A DNA stretch of 64,000 nt. It comes from Microvirga sp. VF16 (GTDB lineage Bacteria; Pseudomonadota; Alphaproteobacteria; Rhizobiales; Beijerinckiaceae). Position numbers and translations under genes: made by a program. Under the pieces are notes generated by a model. It was not told where the DNA came from. It did no database searches and saw only the letters and a list, made by a program, of their open reading frames with translations. The stretch is taken from assembly GCF_016864375.1 (NCBI RefSeq), contig NZ_CP069356.1, forward strand, positions 62,001-126,000. The letters are read 5' to 3'. Positions 1-8,879 of the stretch are shown one piece after another (position 1 is the first letter of the stretch; the number at the start of each line of letters is the position of its first letter).

Positions 1-84
1 TCGACCGGGTGAGGCGATCCCGCGCAACGCCTCAGAGCTCTCCTCTGCGACAAGGGTCAGAAATTTTCTTTTAAATGCAGTCAT
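1..84 (-). CDS. Possible 5' end of a gene running off the left edge
   Basis: An open frame of 28 codons begins with ATG at 84 and runs to base 1 without a stop. It would be divergent from the importer operon, where a regulator gene is often found, but no domain can be recognised in so short a piece and there is no clear ribosome binding site. It may be chance. Confidence 0.2.
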   Translation of the reverse strand, partial: MTAFKRKFLTLVAEESSEALRGIASPGR

Positions 85-143
85 TTAGAGGCTCAGTCAG
101 AAGGTTTCGGGCGGAAGGAGTCAGTCTGCACGCTACCCATATG

Positions 144-160
144 TATCGAAAGTTTCGATA
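144..160. promoter_or_regulatory. Perfect 17-bp palindrome, putative operator of the importer/arabinofuranosidase operon
   Basis: TATCGAAA-G-TTTCGATA is a perfect inverted repeat with 8-bp arms, 83 bp upstream of the first gene of the operon. Possible promoter elements follow: TTGACC at 177-182 and an AT-rich stretch at 203-223. Such palindromes upstream of sugar operons usually bind LacI- or GntR-type repressors. The regulator is not in the window, except possibly the fragment at its left edge. Confidence 0.55.
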
Positions 161-242
161 TGTATCAATAATACTGTTGACCATTACTGAGAACTGAGGG
201 CCTACTAAGAAAAAAGATAAAATCAACCCTGGAGGAGCGCCA

Positions 243-2135
243 ATGCGAATTCTACGCCTGCTTACCGTTGCCACCGGTCTGGCTCTGGCAGCGACCACCG
301 CCTTTTCTCAAACCAATGTCCCAGGTGTGCCGCGGAATGAGACAATCATTCTCGAAAACCCAGAGGGCACTATCAAGAACCCCGGCTGGTTCAACATCTG
401 GACCATCAATGCCGGCGGTCAGTACACCGGCCTGCACCAACTCGCGCTTGATACGCTCTGGTACATCGATCCCGAACGGGGTCTCGACGGCGTCTGGCAA
501 AATTCTCTTGCCGCGGAAAAGCCGCTCTACAATGAAGACTTCACTGAGATGACGGTGAAGTTGCGCCCTGGAATCTACTGGAGTGATGGCGTCGAATTCA
601 CGGCCGATGATCTCATCTACACGGTCGAGACTCAGATCAAGAACCCGGGCATGCGCTGGAGTGCTCTGCTGGCACTGAACGTCGAGAGCGTGTCATCGCC
701 TGAGCCATGGGCGGTCCGGTTCAAGCTGAAGAAGCCGAACTCGCGGTTCCATTCGCTCTTCACGGTCCGGTTTAACGCAATCTGGATGATGCCGAAGCAT
801 GTCTTCGAGAAGGCGGGCGATCCGCAGAGGTTCGACTTCAACCCTCCGGTTTCGCTCGGCGCCTACAAGATTCACAGCTTCGATCCTGACGGGAAGTGGT
901 ACATCTGGCAGAAGCGCGACGACTGGCAGCGCACGACCCTTGGGCGTTACGGCGAGCCCGGTCCGAAATACGCGGCGTATATCGATCCCGGCCCGCCGGA
1001 CAAGCGCGTGATCGCGCAGCTCAACCACAACTTGGACGTCGTGCACGACATTGCCCCCGAGGGCATGTTCACCCTGACCAAGCAGTCACCTAGCCTCAAG
1101 ACCTGGTTCCCGAACTTCCCGTTCGCGCATCCCGACCCGACTCTGCCGTCGGTGATCTTCAACATGCAAAATCCAGCCTTCCAGAACCGCGACGTGCGGT
1201 GGGCGCTGGCTCTACTGATCGATGTCAAGGCCGTGTCGATGGCATCCTATCGCGGGGCCGCGACGCTCTCGCCGATCGGGATCCCGCCCACGGGGACGCA
1301 TCCGGACGATTATCACATCCCGCTTCAGGAGTGGCTTGCGTCCTACGAGATCGACACCGGCAAGAGCAAGGTCAAGCCGTACGACCCCACCATCGGCAAC
1401 CAGATCGCCGACATGCTGCGTCCCACGATGAAGGAGCAGATCCCGACGGATCCGGCGGAGATCAGGAAGGCGTTCGGTTACGGTTGGTGGAAGCCCAACC
1501 CGCAAGCGGCGACGGAACTCCTCGAAAAGGCCGGCTACACGAAACGCGGCAATGCCTGGTACATGCCCGACGGAAAGCCGTTCTCCATCAAGCTCATGGT
1601 CGAGGGCGATAGCCGCCCAATCCTGACTCGGGCCGGCACCATGATCGTGCAGCAATGGCGCCAGTTCGGCATTGATGCGAAGACAGAGGTTGCCCAGGGG
1701 ACCACGATGCTCGACCGGCGCATCGCCGGCGACTTCGAGACGTTGATTTCCTGGAGTGTCGAGACTTACGGCGGTCATCCCGACCTGTCGTTCTTCCTCG
1801 ACAGCTGGCACTCCCAGTTCGTCGCAGCCCCAGGCAAGACGCAATCGCCCCGCAACTGGCAGCGTTGGAGCAATCCTGAACTCGACAAGATCATCGAGGA
1901 GGTGCGCCGGATCTCCTTCGACGACAAGCGCACGGTTGAGCTCGGCCGCGATTACGCCAAGCTCATCGTTCGCGAGATGCCGATCATCCCACTGATGGCA
2001 TACAACGTCTTCACGGCCATGGATGAGACTTATTGGGTGGGGTACCCGACTGCGGAGAATCCCTATGCCAATCCCGTTCCGAACTGGGGCAATTCCCGCT
2101 CGATGATGGTGAAGCTGAAGCCCAAGCAGCCATAG
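243..2135 (+). CDS. Family-5 ABC transporter substrate-binding protein (oligosaccharide or peptide)
   Basis: This 630-residue periplasmic protein has an N-terminal signal peptide (hydrophobic LLTVATGLALAATTAFS, likely cleaved near residue 22) and the SBP_bac_5 fold, including the typical segment WSDGVEFTADDLIYTVE near residue 120. It should capture the ligand and hand it to the two permeases that follow. A strong GGAGGAG ribosome site at 231-237 fixes the start. Family-5 proteins are best known for peptides, but many bind plant oligosaccharides, and the GH51 arabinofuranosidase in the same operon points to an arabinose-containing oligosaccharide. At 630 residues it is longer than DppA/OppA, as is common for sugar-binding members. 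The ligand is inference. Confidence 0.9.
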   Translation: MRILRLLTVATGLALAATTAFSQTNVPGVPRNETIILENPEGTIKNPGWFNIWTINAGGQYTGLHQLALDTLWYIDPERGLDGVWQNSLAAEKPLYNEDFTEMTVKLRPGIYWSDGVEFTADDLIYTVETQIKNPGMRWSALLALNVESVSSPEPWAVRFKLKKPNSRFHSLFTVRFNAIWMMPKHVFEKAGDPQRFDFNPPVSLGAYKIHSFDPDGKWYIWQKRDDWQRTTLGRYGEPGPKYAAYIDPGPPDKRVIAQLNHNLDVVHDIAPEGMFTLTKQSPSLKTWFPNFPFAHPDPTLPSVIFNMQNPAFQNRDVRWALALLIDVKAVSMASYRGAATLSPIGIPPTGTHPDDYHIPLQEWLASYEIDTGKSKVKPYDPTIGNQIADMLRPTMKEQIPTDPAEIRKAFGYGWWKPNPQAATELLEKAGYTKRGNAWYMPDGKPFSIKLMVEGDSRPILTRAGTMIVQQWRQFGIDAKTEVAQGTTMLDRRIAGDFETLISWSVETYGGHPDLSFFLDSWHSQFVAAPGKTQSPRNWQRWSNPELDKIIEEVRRISFDDKRTVELGRDYAKLIVREMPIIPLMAYNVFTAMDETYWVGYPTAENPYANPVPNWGNSRSMMVKLKPKQP

Positions 2136-2177
2136 CGCACAGACAACTCCTTACTTTCCTCAGACAAGGAGGGGTCC

Positions 2178-3182
2178 ATGAGGGCTTACTTGGCCTATCT
2201 GTCCAAGCGGCTCGTGCAGTTCGCGGTAGTCGTCTTCGTCGGGATCAACATCACCTACCTGGTGACGCATATGACCCCGATCAATCCGGTCGAGCAATCG
2301 ATCTCGGCCGCAACGACCTACGGGGCGACCAGTCCGGAAGCCATCGAGATGATGAGGCAGTCGCTGCGCCAGCTCTATGGTCTCGAGGGCACGCCTTGGG
2401 AACAGTACGTCGCGTTTTGGAAGCGGGTCCTGGTCGGTGACTTCGGCCCCTCCTTGTCTGCCTTTCCAACTCCGGTCTCGCAGCTCATCCTGCGAGCCCT
2501 TCCCTGGACCGTCGGATTGCTGCTGGTCTCGACGCTCCTGACCTGGATCCTCGGAAATCTGCTCGGCGGTCTTGCGGGCTACTACCGCAACAACCGCATC
2601 CTCAAGGCGTTCGGTGTCCTGAGCATGGGAATCCACCCTATCCCATACTACGTGGTCGCCTTCGTTCTTCTCATCATCTTCGGGTTCCTCTGGCCGGTTC
2701 TGCCGATCAGCGGCGGCGCCACGATGGCGTCAGACCGCTCCAACACCTTCGCGTTTGCACTCGATGTCGTGGTCCACTCGATCCTTCCCGTGCTTTCGCT
2801 CATGGCGGTCGGCATCGGCGGGTGGTTCATGGGGATGCGTGCCCTCGTGTCCAATATCGTAACGGAGGACTACGTGGTCTATGCGGAGCTGGCGGGCGTC
2901 AGGCGCGGCAAGATCCTGCGCTCCTACGTAATGCGCAATGCCCTCGGCCCCCAGGTCACGGGCCTCGCCTTGCAGTTGGGTGCCATCTTCAACGGTGCGA
3001 TCATCACCGAGCAGGTCTTCGGTTACCCGGGCGTCGGATCGCTGCTGATCAGTGCGGTCCATGCCGGCGACTACAGCCTGGTTCTCGGCATCACCACCGT
3101 TTCGATCGTGGCCGTCTCCGCCACTGTCCTGCTGATTGATCTGCTCTATCCGTTGATCGACCCGCGCGTGGAGGCAGGCTGA
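2178..3182 (+). CDS. ABC transporter permease (DppB/OppB type)
   Basis: The 334-residue inner-membrane protein has one N-terminal membrane helix, a periplasmic loop, then about five helices. The EAA-like coupling loop is visible in YAELAGVRRGKILRSYVMRN (around residues 230-255), and the C-terminal pattern EQVFGYPGVGSLL is typical of the first permease of dipeptide-type importers. AAGGAGGGG lies just before the ATG. The stop overlaps the start of the next permease (TGATG), indicating translational coupling. It forms the channel with the following gene product. Confidence 0.92.
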   Translation: MRAYLAYLSKRLVQFAVVVFVGINITYLVTHMTPINPVEQSISAATTYGATSPEAIEMMRQSLRQLYGLEGTPWEQYVAFWKRVLVGDFGPSLSAFPTPVSQLILRALPWTVGLLLVSTLLTWILGNLLGGLAGYYRNNRILKAFGVLSMGIHPIPYYVVAFVLLIIFGFLWPVLPISGGATMASDRSNTFAFALDVVVHSILPVLSLMAVGIGGWFMGMRALVSNIVTEDYVVYAELAGVRRGKILRSYVMRNALGPQVTGLALQLGAIFNGAIITEQVFGYPGVGSLLISAVHAGDYSLVLGITTVSIVAVSATVLLIDLLYPLIDPRVEAG

Positions 3183-4051
3183 TGAGCACTCTCAGAATTT
3201 TTCGTGACCTTTTTCGGTACAACGGCGAGTTCGCCGTCGGCCTGATGCTCGTCTTGATCGTGCTGGCTGTTGCCGCCTGCTCCTTCTTCTCACCCTATCC
3301 GCCGATGGACGTGTACGTCGTGCCGCCCGATGTGCCGCCTTCCTGGGAATATCCGCTGGGCACCACGTCGCGCGGGCAGGACGTGTTCTGGCAACTCACC
3401 TTCGCAATTCGGAACACCCTCCTCTTCGGCATCGTGGTCGCGGCTCTTAGCCGTGTCATATCGCTCCTGGTCGGGCTGATCTCAGGCTACAAGGGCGGCT
3501 GGGTCGACCGGATCCTGATGTCGATCAACGACACCTTCGTCGTCGTCCCGCTCTTTCCCATCCTGGTGCTGTTCTACTTCATCATGCGGGACCAGATGAC
3601 CTGGGGGATGCTCGCGATCATCACGGCGCTGCTAGGATGGGCCTACGACGCGCGGCTGATCCGGTCCATCGCCATGAGTCTGCGGACCCGCGAATTCACC
3701 CGCCAAGCGGTGTTCTCCGGCATGAGCACCGGCAAGATCGTCCTTCAGGAGCACCTGCCGTTCGTCCTGCCAATCGTGTTCTCGACGACCATGAATAACA
3801 TCAATTGGTCGATCGGCATCGAAGTGACGCTTTCGGTCCTGGGCTTCACCGATATCAATACTCCCACCATCGGCGGGATGATCTACTGGGCAAACCAGCA
3901 TACCGCCCTGGTCTCGGGCATTTGGTGGTGGATCACGTTCCCGGTCCTGCTAGTGATCATGCTATTCATCGGGCTGTTCCTGCTCGCCATCTCGATGAAC
4001 GAGTACATCGATCCGCGCAGCCGCCTCAGCCGTCTTGGGGGGCAGGCATGA
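3182..4051 (+). CDS. ABC transporter permease (DppC/OppC type)
   Basis: The 289-residue protein has an N-terminal helix (VGLMLVLIVLAVAACSFF), the LGTTSRGQDVFWQL segment that marks the second permease of this importer class, and the coupling loop REFTRQAVFSGMSTGKIVLQEH. It pairs with the upstream permease in the membrane. Its ATG overlaps the previous stop codon, and its own stop overlaps the ATG of the first ATPase (ATGA at 4048-4051), so the operon is tightly coupled. Confidence 0.92.
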   Translation: MSTLRIFRDLFRYNGEFAVGLMLVLIVLAVAACSFFSPYPPMDVYVVPPDVPPSWEYPLGTTSRGQDVFWQLTFAIRNTLLFGIVVAALSRVISLLVGLISGYKGGWVDRILMSINDTFVVVPLFPILVLFYFIMRDQMTWGMLAIITALLGWAYDARLIRSIAMSLRTREFTRQAVFSGMSTGKIVLQEHLPFVLPIVFSTTMNNINWSIGIEVTLSVLGFTDINTPTIGGMIYWANQHTALVSGIWWWITFPVLLVIMLFIGLFLLAISMNEYIDPRSRLSRLGGQA

Positions 4052-5109
4052 TCGCAGAACTTCGCTCCATCCCTTCCTCCGACGCCGTGAAGGCGCCGCA
4101 GACCGTTCCGCTGCTCTCGGTCGATCGTCTGAAAGCCTATTACAAAGTAAAGCTGTTCGGGATCGACCGCGAAGTGCGGGCGGTCGACGATGTCAGCCTC
4201 AAGATCAATCGCAACGAGATCTACGGCCTCGCGGGCGAGTCGAGTTCCGGCAAGAGTTCCCTCATTAAAACCATCGCGGGCGCCATCCGTCCGCCGCTCA
4301 GGGTGGTCGAAGGATCGGTGCGTTTCGCCTTCAAGGACGGGGAGCGGGACATCTACAAGCTTTCGCCGCTCGAATTGTCGGCGATCCGCTGGAGCCACCT
4401 GTCCTACATCATGCAGGGCTCCATGAGCGTGCTGAATCCGGTTCGGCGGATCAAGCACGCCTTCGCGGATTTCGCGTTGCCGCATGTGAGCGCCAAAGGC
4501 GCCGACTTCACGAGCCTCGTGGAGCGGCACCTGAAGCGCCTTCACTTGGATCCCGCAGTCCTCCAGGCCTATCCGCACGAATTGTCCGGCGGCATGCGGC
4601 AGAGGGTGACCATTGCCCTCGCGACCATCTGCAGTCCGGAATTCATCATCGCCGACGAGCCGACGACGGCGCTGGACGTGATCGTCCAGAAGGGCGTTCT
4701 CTCCATGATCCGAGAGATCCAGCAGGAGTTGGGATCGTCGGTCCTGTTCGTGACCCACGACATGGCGGTTCACGCCAACCTGACTGACCGGCTCGGCATC
4801 ATGTATGCTGGCCGGCTTGTGGAGGAGGGTCGGACCAGGGATGTGTTCAAGAGGCCGCTCCATCCCTACACCGCGCATCTGATCTCCAGCCTGCCCCGCA
4901 TCGGGGACGAGGCGCCGAAAAAGGGGCTTGAAGGCTCGCCTCCAAGTCTTGCCGATCCTCCACCGGGCTGCCGGTTCCATCCCAGATGCCCCCTCGCAAT
5001 CGACATCTGCCGCCACGAGGCTCCCCCCATGGTGGAAATCCTGCCCGGACACCGGACAGCCTGCCACGTTGCTCAAGCCGATCCCGACAGGGTCCGGCCG
5101 GTCGCATAA
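4048..5109 (+). CDS. ABC transporter ATPase (DppD/OppD type)
   Basis: This 353-residue cytoplasmic ATPase shows Walker A (GESSSGKSS), signature (LSGGMRQRV), Walker B with the catalytic Glu (IIADEPTTALD) and the switch His (VTHDM). The C-terminal oligopeptide-transporter extension carries the cysteine cluster CRFHPRCPL...C...CH that often holds an Fe-S cluster in this subfamily. The start at 4048 overlaps the upstream stop; the frame is open farther upstream, but that sequence is antisense-like filler. It powers import together with the next ATPase. Confidence 0.9.
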   Translation: MIAELRSIPSSDAVKAPQTVPLLSVDRLKAYYKVKLFGIDREVRAVDDVSLKINRNEIYGLAGESSSGKSSLIKTIAGAIRPPLRVVEGSVRFAFKDGERDIYKLSPLELSAIRWSHLSYIMQGSMSVLNPVRRIKHAFADFALPHVSAKGADFTSLVERHLKRLHLDPAVLQAYPHELSGGMRQRVTIALATICSPEFIIADEPTTALDVIVQKGVLSMIREIQQELGSSVLFVTHDMAVHANLTDRLGIMYAGRLVEEGRTRDVFKRPLHPYTAHLISSLPRIGDEAPKKGLEGSPPSLADPPPGCRFHPRCPLAIDICRHEAPPMVEILPGHRTACHVAQADPDRVRPVA

Positions 5110-5121
5110 GGAGGTGAGCGC

Positions 5122-5970
5122 ATGAGGCCGAACCTTCTTGAGGTCGAACACGTCAACAAGGCCTTCACGAGAGGCGGTTTCGTATCGCGGCGAGTCAATC
5201 ATGCCGTGAACGATGTCAGCTTCTCCCTCGCGGCGGACAAGCCCGAGGTGTTCACCATCATCGGCGAGTCGGGCAGCGGGAAGACCACTCTCGCGGGCAT
5301 GATCCTGAACAGCCTGGCCCCCACGAGCGGTCAAATCCGCTTCCGGGGAAAGGATCTGCGTGAGATCCGCAGTCGCCGCGCCCAGCTCGAATTCATGAGC
5401 CATGTGCAGGCCATCTTCCAGAACCCGTTCGATGCGTTCAACCCCTTAAAGCGCGTCGACCGCTACCTGTTCAGCGCGGCCCAGCGCTTCACCGAATGCC
5501 GGACGTCCGAGAAGGCGGCAGAGCGGGCGGACGAGGCTTTGCACAAGGTCGGCCTATCGCTCGCCGAGGTGCGAGGACGCTATCCGCATGAAATGTCGGG
5601 CGGCCAACTCCAGCGCGTGGCGATCGCCCGCGCGCTCGTGTCCAACCCATCGCTTATCGTCGCCGATGAGCCGGTTTCGATGATCGACGCGTCGCTGCGC
5701 ATGACGGTCATTAACCTGTTCAAAAAGCTCCGCGATGAATTCGGCGTCTCGATCATCTACATCACGCACGATCTGGCGACTGCCTATTACATCAGCGACC
5801 GCCTGATCATCATGCAGAAGGGCAGGGTGGTCGAGGGCGGCGACGCCCGGACTGTGCTGGCCGCGCCGCAGCATCCTTATTCCATCAAGCTTCGCCAAGC
5901 GGTGCTGTCGGTCGATGACGCTTGGCGGGACAACAGCTTCACGGGCGGCATGCCAGCGACCGCCACCTGA
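5122..5970 (+). CDS. ABC transporter ATPase (DppF/OppF type)
   Basis: The 282-residue second ATPase has Walker A (GESGSGKTT), signature (MSGGQLQRV), Walker B (IVADEPVSMID) and switch His (ITHDL). An AAGGAGGTGAG site lies directly before the ATG, 12 bp after the preceding gene. It lacks the cysteine-rich tail, ending shortly after the HPYSIKLRQAVL segment, so it is a somewhat short OppF. It is expected to form a heterodimer with the preceding ATPase. Confidence 0.9.
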   Translation: MRPNLLEVEHVNKAFTRGGFVSRRVNHAVNDVSFSLAADKPEVFTIIGESGSGKTTLAGMILNSLAPTSGQIRFRGKDLREIRSRRAQLEFMSHVQAIFQNPFDAFNPLKRVDRYLFSAAQRFTECRTSEKAAERADEALHKVGLSLAEVRGRYPHEMSGGQLQRVAIARALVSNPSLIVADEPVSMIDASLRMTVINLFKKLRDEFGVSIIYITHDLATAYYISDRLIIMQKGRVVEGGDARTVLAAPQHPYSIKLRQAVLSVDDAWRDNSFTGGMPATAT

Positions 5971-6038
5971 TCCAGTCCTCATTCCTACCAATGGTTCAAG
6001 CAAACCGAGACCGCACTTCAATGATCGGAGCCTCCCCC

Positions 6039-7592
6039 ATGAAAGAAGCCAAAGTCACCATTGACCGCGATTTCTCCATCGCGGAAACGGATCCGCGCCT
6101 CTTCGGCGCCTTCGTCGAGCACCTGGGACGATGCGTCTACGGCGGCCTTTACGAGCCGGGGCATCCAAGTGCCGACGAACGGGGATTCCGGCGGGACGTG
6201 CTTGAACTCGTCCGTGAACTCGGACCCACGATCATCCGTTACCCAGGCGGAAACTTCGTCTCCGGATATAACTGGGAGGACGGCGTCGGTCCTGTGGAGA
6301 ACCGTCCGCGCCGGCTCGATCTCGCGTGGATGTCGACCGAGCCGAACACGTTCGGCACCAACGAGTTCATGGATTGGTGTCAGGCAGCCGGCGTAGAGCC
6401 CATGATGGCTGTCAACCTCGGTACACGCGGCCCCGACGATGCCCGGCGCCTGCTGGAATACTGCAATTTCCCGGGTGGGACGGAGCTGTCGGATCTGCGC
6501 CGCGCTCATGGATGGGATAAGCCGCACAACGTGAAGTTCTGGTGCCTCGGCAACGAGATGGACGGCCCATGGCAGATGGAGACCAAGACAGCCTGGGAAT
6601 ACGGGCGCATCGCCTCCGAGGCCGCAAAGCTCATGAAATGGATCGATCCGACCATCGAACTCGCGGCCTGCGGCTCCTCCTCACGTAACATGCCGAGCTT
6701 CGGCACCTGGGAGGACACGGTGCTTGAGCATTCGTTCGACCACGTCGAGTACATCTCCCTACACACCTACCTGAACAACTATGCTGATGATACGCCAGCC
6801 TTCCTCGCGAGCCCGGATTTGATGGACAGCTTCATCGAAGAAGTTGTCGCCATTGCGGACGCGGTGTCCGCCCGTCGCCGCTCGTCTAAGCGCATCATGC
6901 TGAGTTTCGACGAATGGAACGTCTGGTACCGGACCCGGCGCAAGAATGAAGGCCGGGTGAAGCTCGGTTGGCCGGTCGCGCCCAAGATCCTTGAGGAGAT
7001 CTACAACATGCAGGATGCACTTGCCTTTGGCGGAGCCTGCATATCGCTGCTCAACCATGCGGACCGGGTGAAATCGGCCTGCTTGGCGCAACTGGTGAAC
7101 GCCATCGCGCCCATCATGACCGAGACCGGCGGTCCCGCCTGGCGGCAGACGATTTTTTACCCGTTTAAGGATATGAGTACGCTGGGCCGCGGGACGGTGC
7201 TGCAAACGAAGGTGGACTCGCCTGCTTACGAGACGACGTACTACGATCCACGTGGCACATCCGATCTGCGGTTCCCGCTCTCTGAAGTGCCCTATCTCAA
7301 GCTGTCTGTGGTTCACAACAACAGTGAGGATTGCATCACCATCTTTGCGCTCAACCGAAGCCTGGATGCGAGTCTGTCGATGGAGGCCGTCGTGCGTGGC
7401 TTCGAGGGTCTTACGGTCAAAGAGGCGCACCAATTGCGCAACGACGACTTGATGGCCGTAAACACGAAGGAGGCACCAGATACAATCAAGCCCGCTCCCT
7501 TGGAGGGTGTCGAAGTTTGGGGGGAACAGGTGCGGGCCAAGCTCGCGCCAGCCTCGTGGAACGTCATCCGACTGGAAGTTCAGAAGCAGTGA
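6039..7592 (+). CDS. Alpha-L-arabinofuranosidase, glycoside hydrolase family 51
   Basis: The 517-residue enzyme removes terminal alpha-L-arabinofuranosyl groups from arabino-oligosaccharides by a retaining mechanism. The acid/base Glu is in WCLGNEMDG (about residue 173) and the nucleophile Glu in SFDEWNVWY (about residue 292), which matches the usual spacing of family 51. There is no signal peptide, so it acts in the cytoplasm on imported oligosaccharide. The start at 6039 is preferred because CGGAG sits 8 bp upstream and the protein then begins as other GH51 enzymes do; in-frame ATGs at 6021 and 5922 are alternatives. It follows the importer by 68 bp and is probably its last operon partner. 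Confidence 0.92.
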   Translation: MKEAKVTIDRDFSIAETDPRLFGAFVEHLGRCVYGGLYEPGHPSADERGFRRDVLELVRELGPTIIRYPGGNFVSGYNWEDGVGPVENRPRRLDLAWMSTEPNTFGTNEFMDWCQAAGVEPMMAVNLGTRGPDDARRLLEYCNFPGGTELSDLRRAHGWDKPHNVKFWCLGNEMDGPWQMETKTAWEYGRIASEAAKLMKWIDPTIELAACGSSSRNMPSFGTWEDTVLEHSFDHVEYISLHTYLNNYADDTPAFLASPDLMDSFIEEVVAIADAVSARRRSSKRIMLSFDEWNVWYRTRRKNEGRVKLGWPVAPKILEEIYNMQDALAFGGACISLLNHADRVKSACLAQLVNAIAPIMTETGGPAWRQTIFYPFKDMSTLGRGTVLQTKVDSPAYETTYYDPRGTSDLRFPLSEVPYLKLSVVHNNSEDCITIFALNRSLDASLSMEAVVRGFEGLTVKEAHQLRNDDLMAVNTKEAPDTIKPAPLEGVEVWGEQVRAKLAPASWNVIRLEVQKQ

Positions 7593-7652
7593 GCGCATGA
7601 ACAAAGCCAGCCACAGAAAGGCTGCCCGACAATCCAAGCTCAGGATTTTGCT

Positions 7653-7679
7653 GCCAGGAAGGGTTACACCCTTCCTGGC
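7653..7679 (+). terminator. Strong hairpin after the arabinofuranosidase gene
   Basis: GCCAGGAAGGGT and its exact complement enclose a 3-nt loop, giving a 12-bp perfect stem 60 bp after the stop codon. It is followed by GCTTTGCC, a weak T run, so it is a plausible but not classical intrinsic terminator closing the importer operon. Confidence 0.6.
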
Positions 7680-7775
7680 GCTTTGCCGTCTTCGGGCGCT
7701 TGTCGTGAGCGAGGGGAAGGGCGTTTCTGGTACGTGATCATCGAAGCGCAGCAAGAGATGTGAAGGAGGTAGGCC

Positions 7776-8606
7776 ATGGCAAAGCTACGAGTGCTGCTAA
7801 CCGGTGCAACCGGATACATTGCGGGTCAGCTGCTCCCAGCCTTCCGCGAGCGGTACGACCTGAGGCTCATCGACACTCGCCAGGAGACCAGAGCTGGACA
7901 GGCGGTTGAGGGTGTCGAGGTGCTCGATCTGCTCTCGGCGAGTTCAGCTGATCTTCAGGCGATCTTCACCGGCGTGGATGTGGTAGTCCATTCCGCCTAC
8001 CATCGACCGGACGCATCTGATCCGCAAAGCCAGTACGACGCTGAATGCCGCAACATTGACATGATGCAACGGGTCTACCAGACGGCATTGGACCATGATG
8101 TCCGACGGGTGGTGGCCGCCAGCACCAATCAGGCGGCGAAATGGTACGAGCAACCGTACTTTGCCGGTCTGCGCGATCGCGTCAGCCCGGAGGATTACCC
8201 GCGGCCGGACAACTTCTATGGCTGGGCCAAGGCCGCTTACGAGTCGCTCGGGTTTCTGTATGCCTGTGGCAGCCTAGGACGGAAGCTGGAGGTAATCCAA
8301 TTGCGGATTGTTGTTCCCCGCGAGATCGACGCCAGCAAGTTTGCCGATCTGCCCCGCCATCGCTATGTGCGCGAACTCGCTGGCTATATCAGTGAACGTG
8401 ATTTGCAGCAGCTCTTCTGTAAATCCATTGAGACACTTCAGATCGATGACGAGTATGGTGTGCCGTTTCATATCTTCTACGGGGTCTCCAACAACGCTCG
8501 CACGTTCTGGAGCATCGCCAATGCCCGTCGCGTGATCGGCTATCAGCCACAGGACGACTCCGAGACCCGTTTCGCTACCGATGTCGCTCGGTTAATGAGT
8601 CGGTAA
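7776..8606 (+). CDS. NAD-dependent epimerase/dehydratase-family oxidoreductase, uronate-dehydrogenase-like
   Basis: The 276-residue extended short-chain dehydrogenase has the Rossmann motif GATGYIAG at the N terminus, the ASTNQA segment at the active-site Ser/Thr position and YGWAK as the catalytic YxxxK. The pattern AASTNQA...RPDNFYGWAK resembles uronate and aldose dehydrogenases, which oxidise a sugar or sugar acid at C1. AAGGAGG precedes the ATG. It lies downstream of the arabinofuranosidase but behind a hairpin, so it may have its own promoter. The exact substrate is not determined. Confidence 0.75.
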   Translation: MAKLRVLLTGATGYIAGQLLPAFRERYDLRLIDTRQETRAGQAVEGVEVLDLLSASSADLQAIFTGVDVVVHSAYHRPDASDPQSQYDAECRNIDMMQRVYQTALDHDVRRVVAASTNQAAKWYEQPYFAGLRDRVSPEDYPRPDNFYGWAKAAYESLGFLYACGSLGRKLEVIQLRIVVPREIDASKFADLPRHRYVRELAGYISERDLQQLFCKSIETLQIDDEYGVPFHIFYGVSNNARTFWSIANARRVIGYQPQDDSETRFATDVARLMSR

Positions 8607-8638
8607 CGTGAGATGACGGACCGCTTCGGGAGCTAATA

Positions 8639-8665
8639 CCTTCCGGATATTGCCGACCCGGAAGG
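8639..8665. other. Hairpin downstream of the oxidoreductase
   Basis: CCTTCCGG and CCGGAAGG form an 8-bp perfect stem with an 11-nt loop, 33 bp after the stop codon. No T run follows, so it may be a factor-assisted terminator or part of a repeat. Confidence 0.35.
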
Positions 8666-8879
8666 ACAAGCCGGAGCGACCTTGCCGAGGAATAAACGAA
8701 TATATCCTCACCTCACGGCAAACAGCTTAGTGCAAGGCCCGAGCAGAGACTTCTTGTAAAATGGCGGTCCGCGAAACTCTCCTTGTATCCGGAAGGTCTC
8801 CTTTTGATGCTGTGGACGGCTCCCACCCAGCGGTGAGGTAGCATGGCTGTTGTCAGCAGCCAGCGAACAGGAGCAGCCC

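Noticed and set aside
3883..5403. 506-codon open frame on the minus strand
   Set aside because: It lies antisense to the two ATPase genes, whose motifs are unmistakable. Long antisense frames are common at this GC content.
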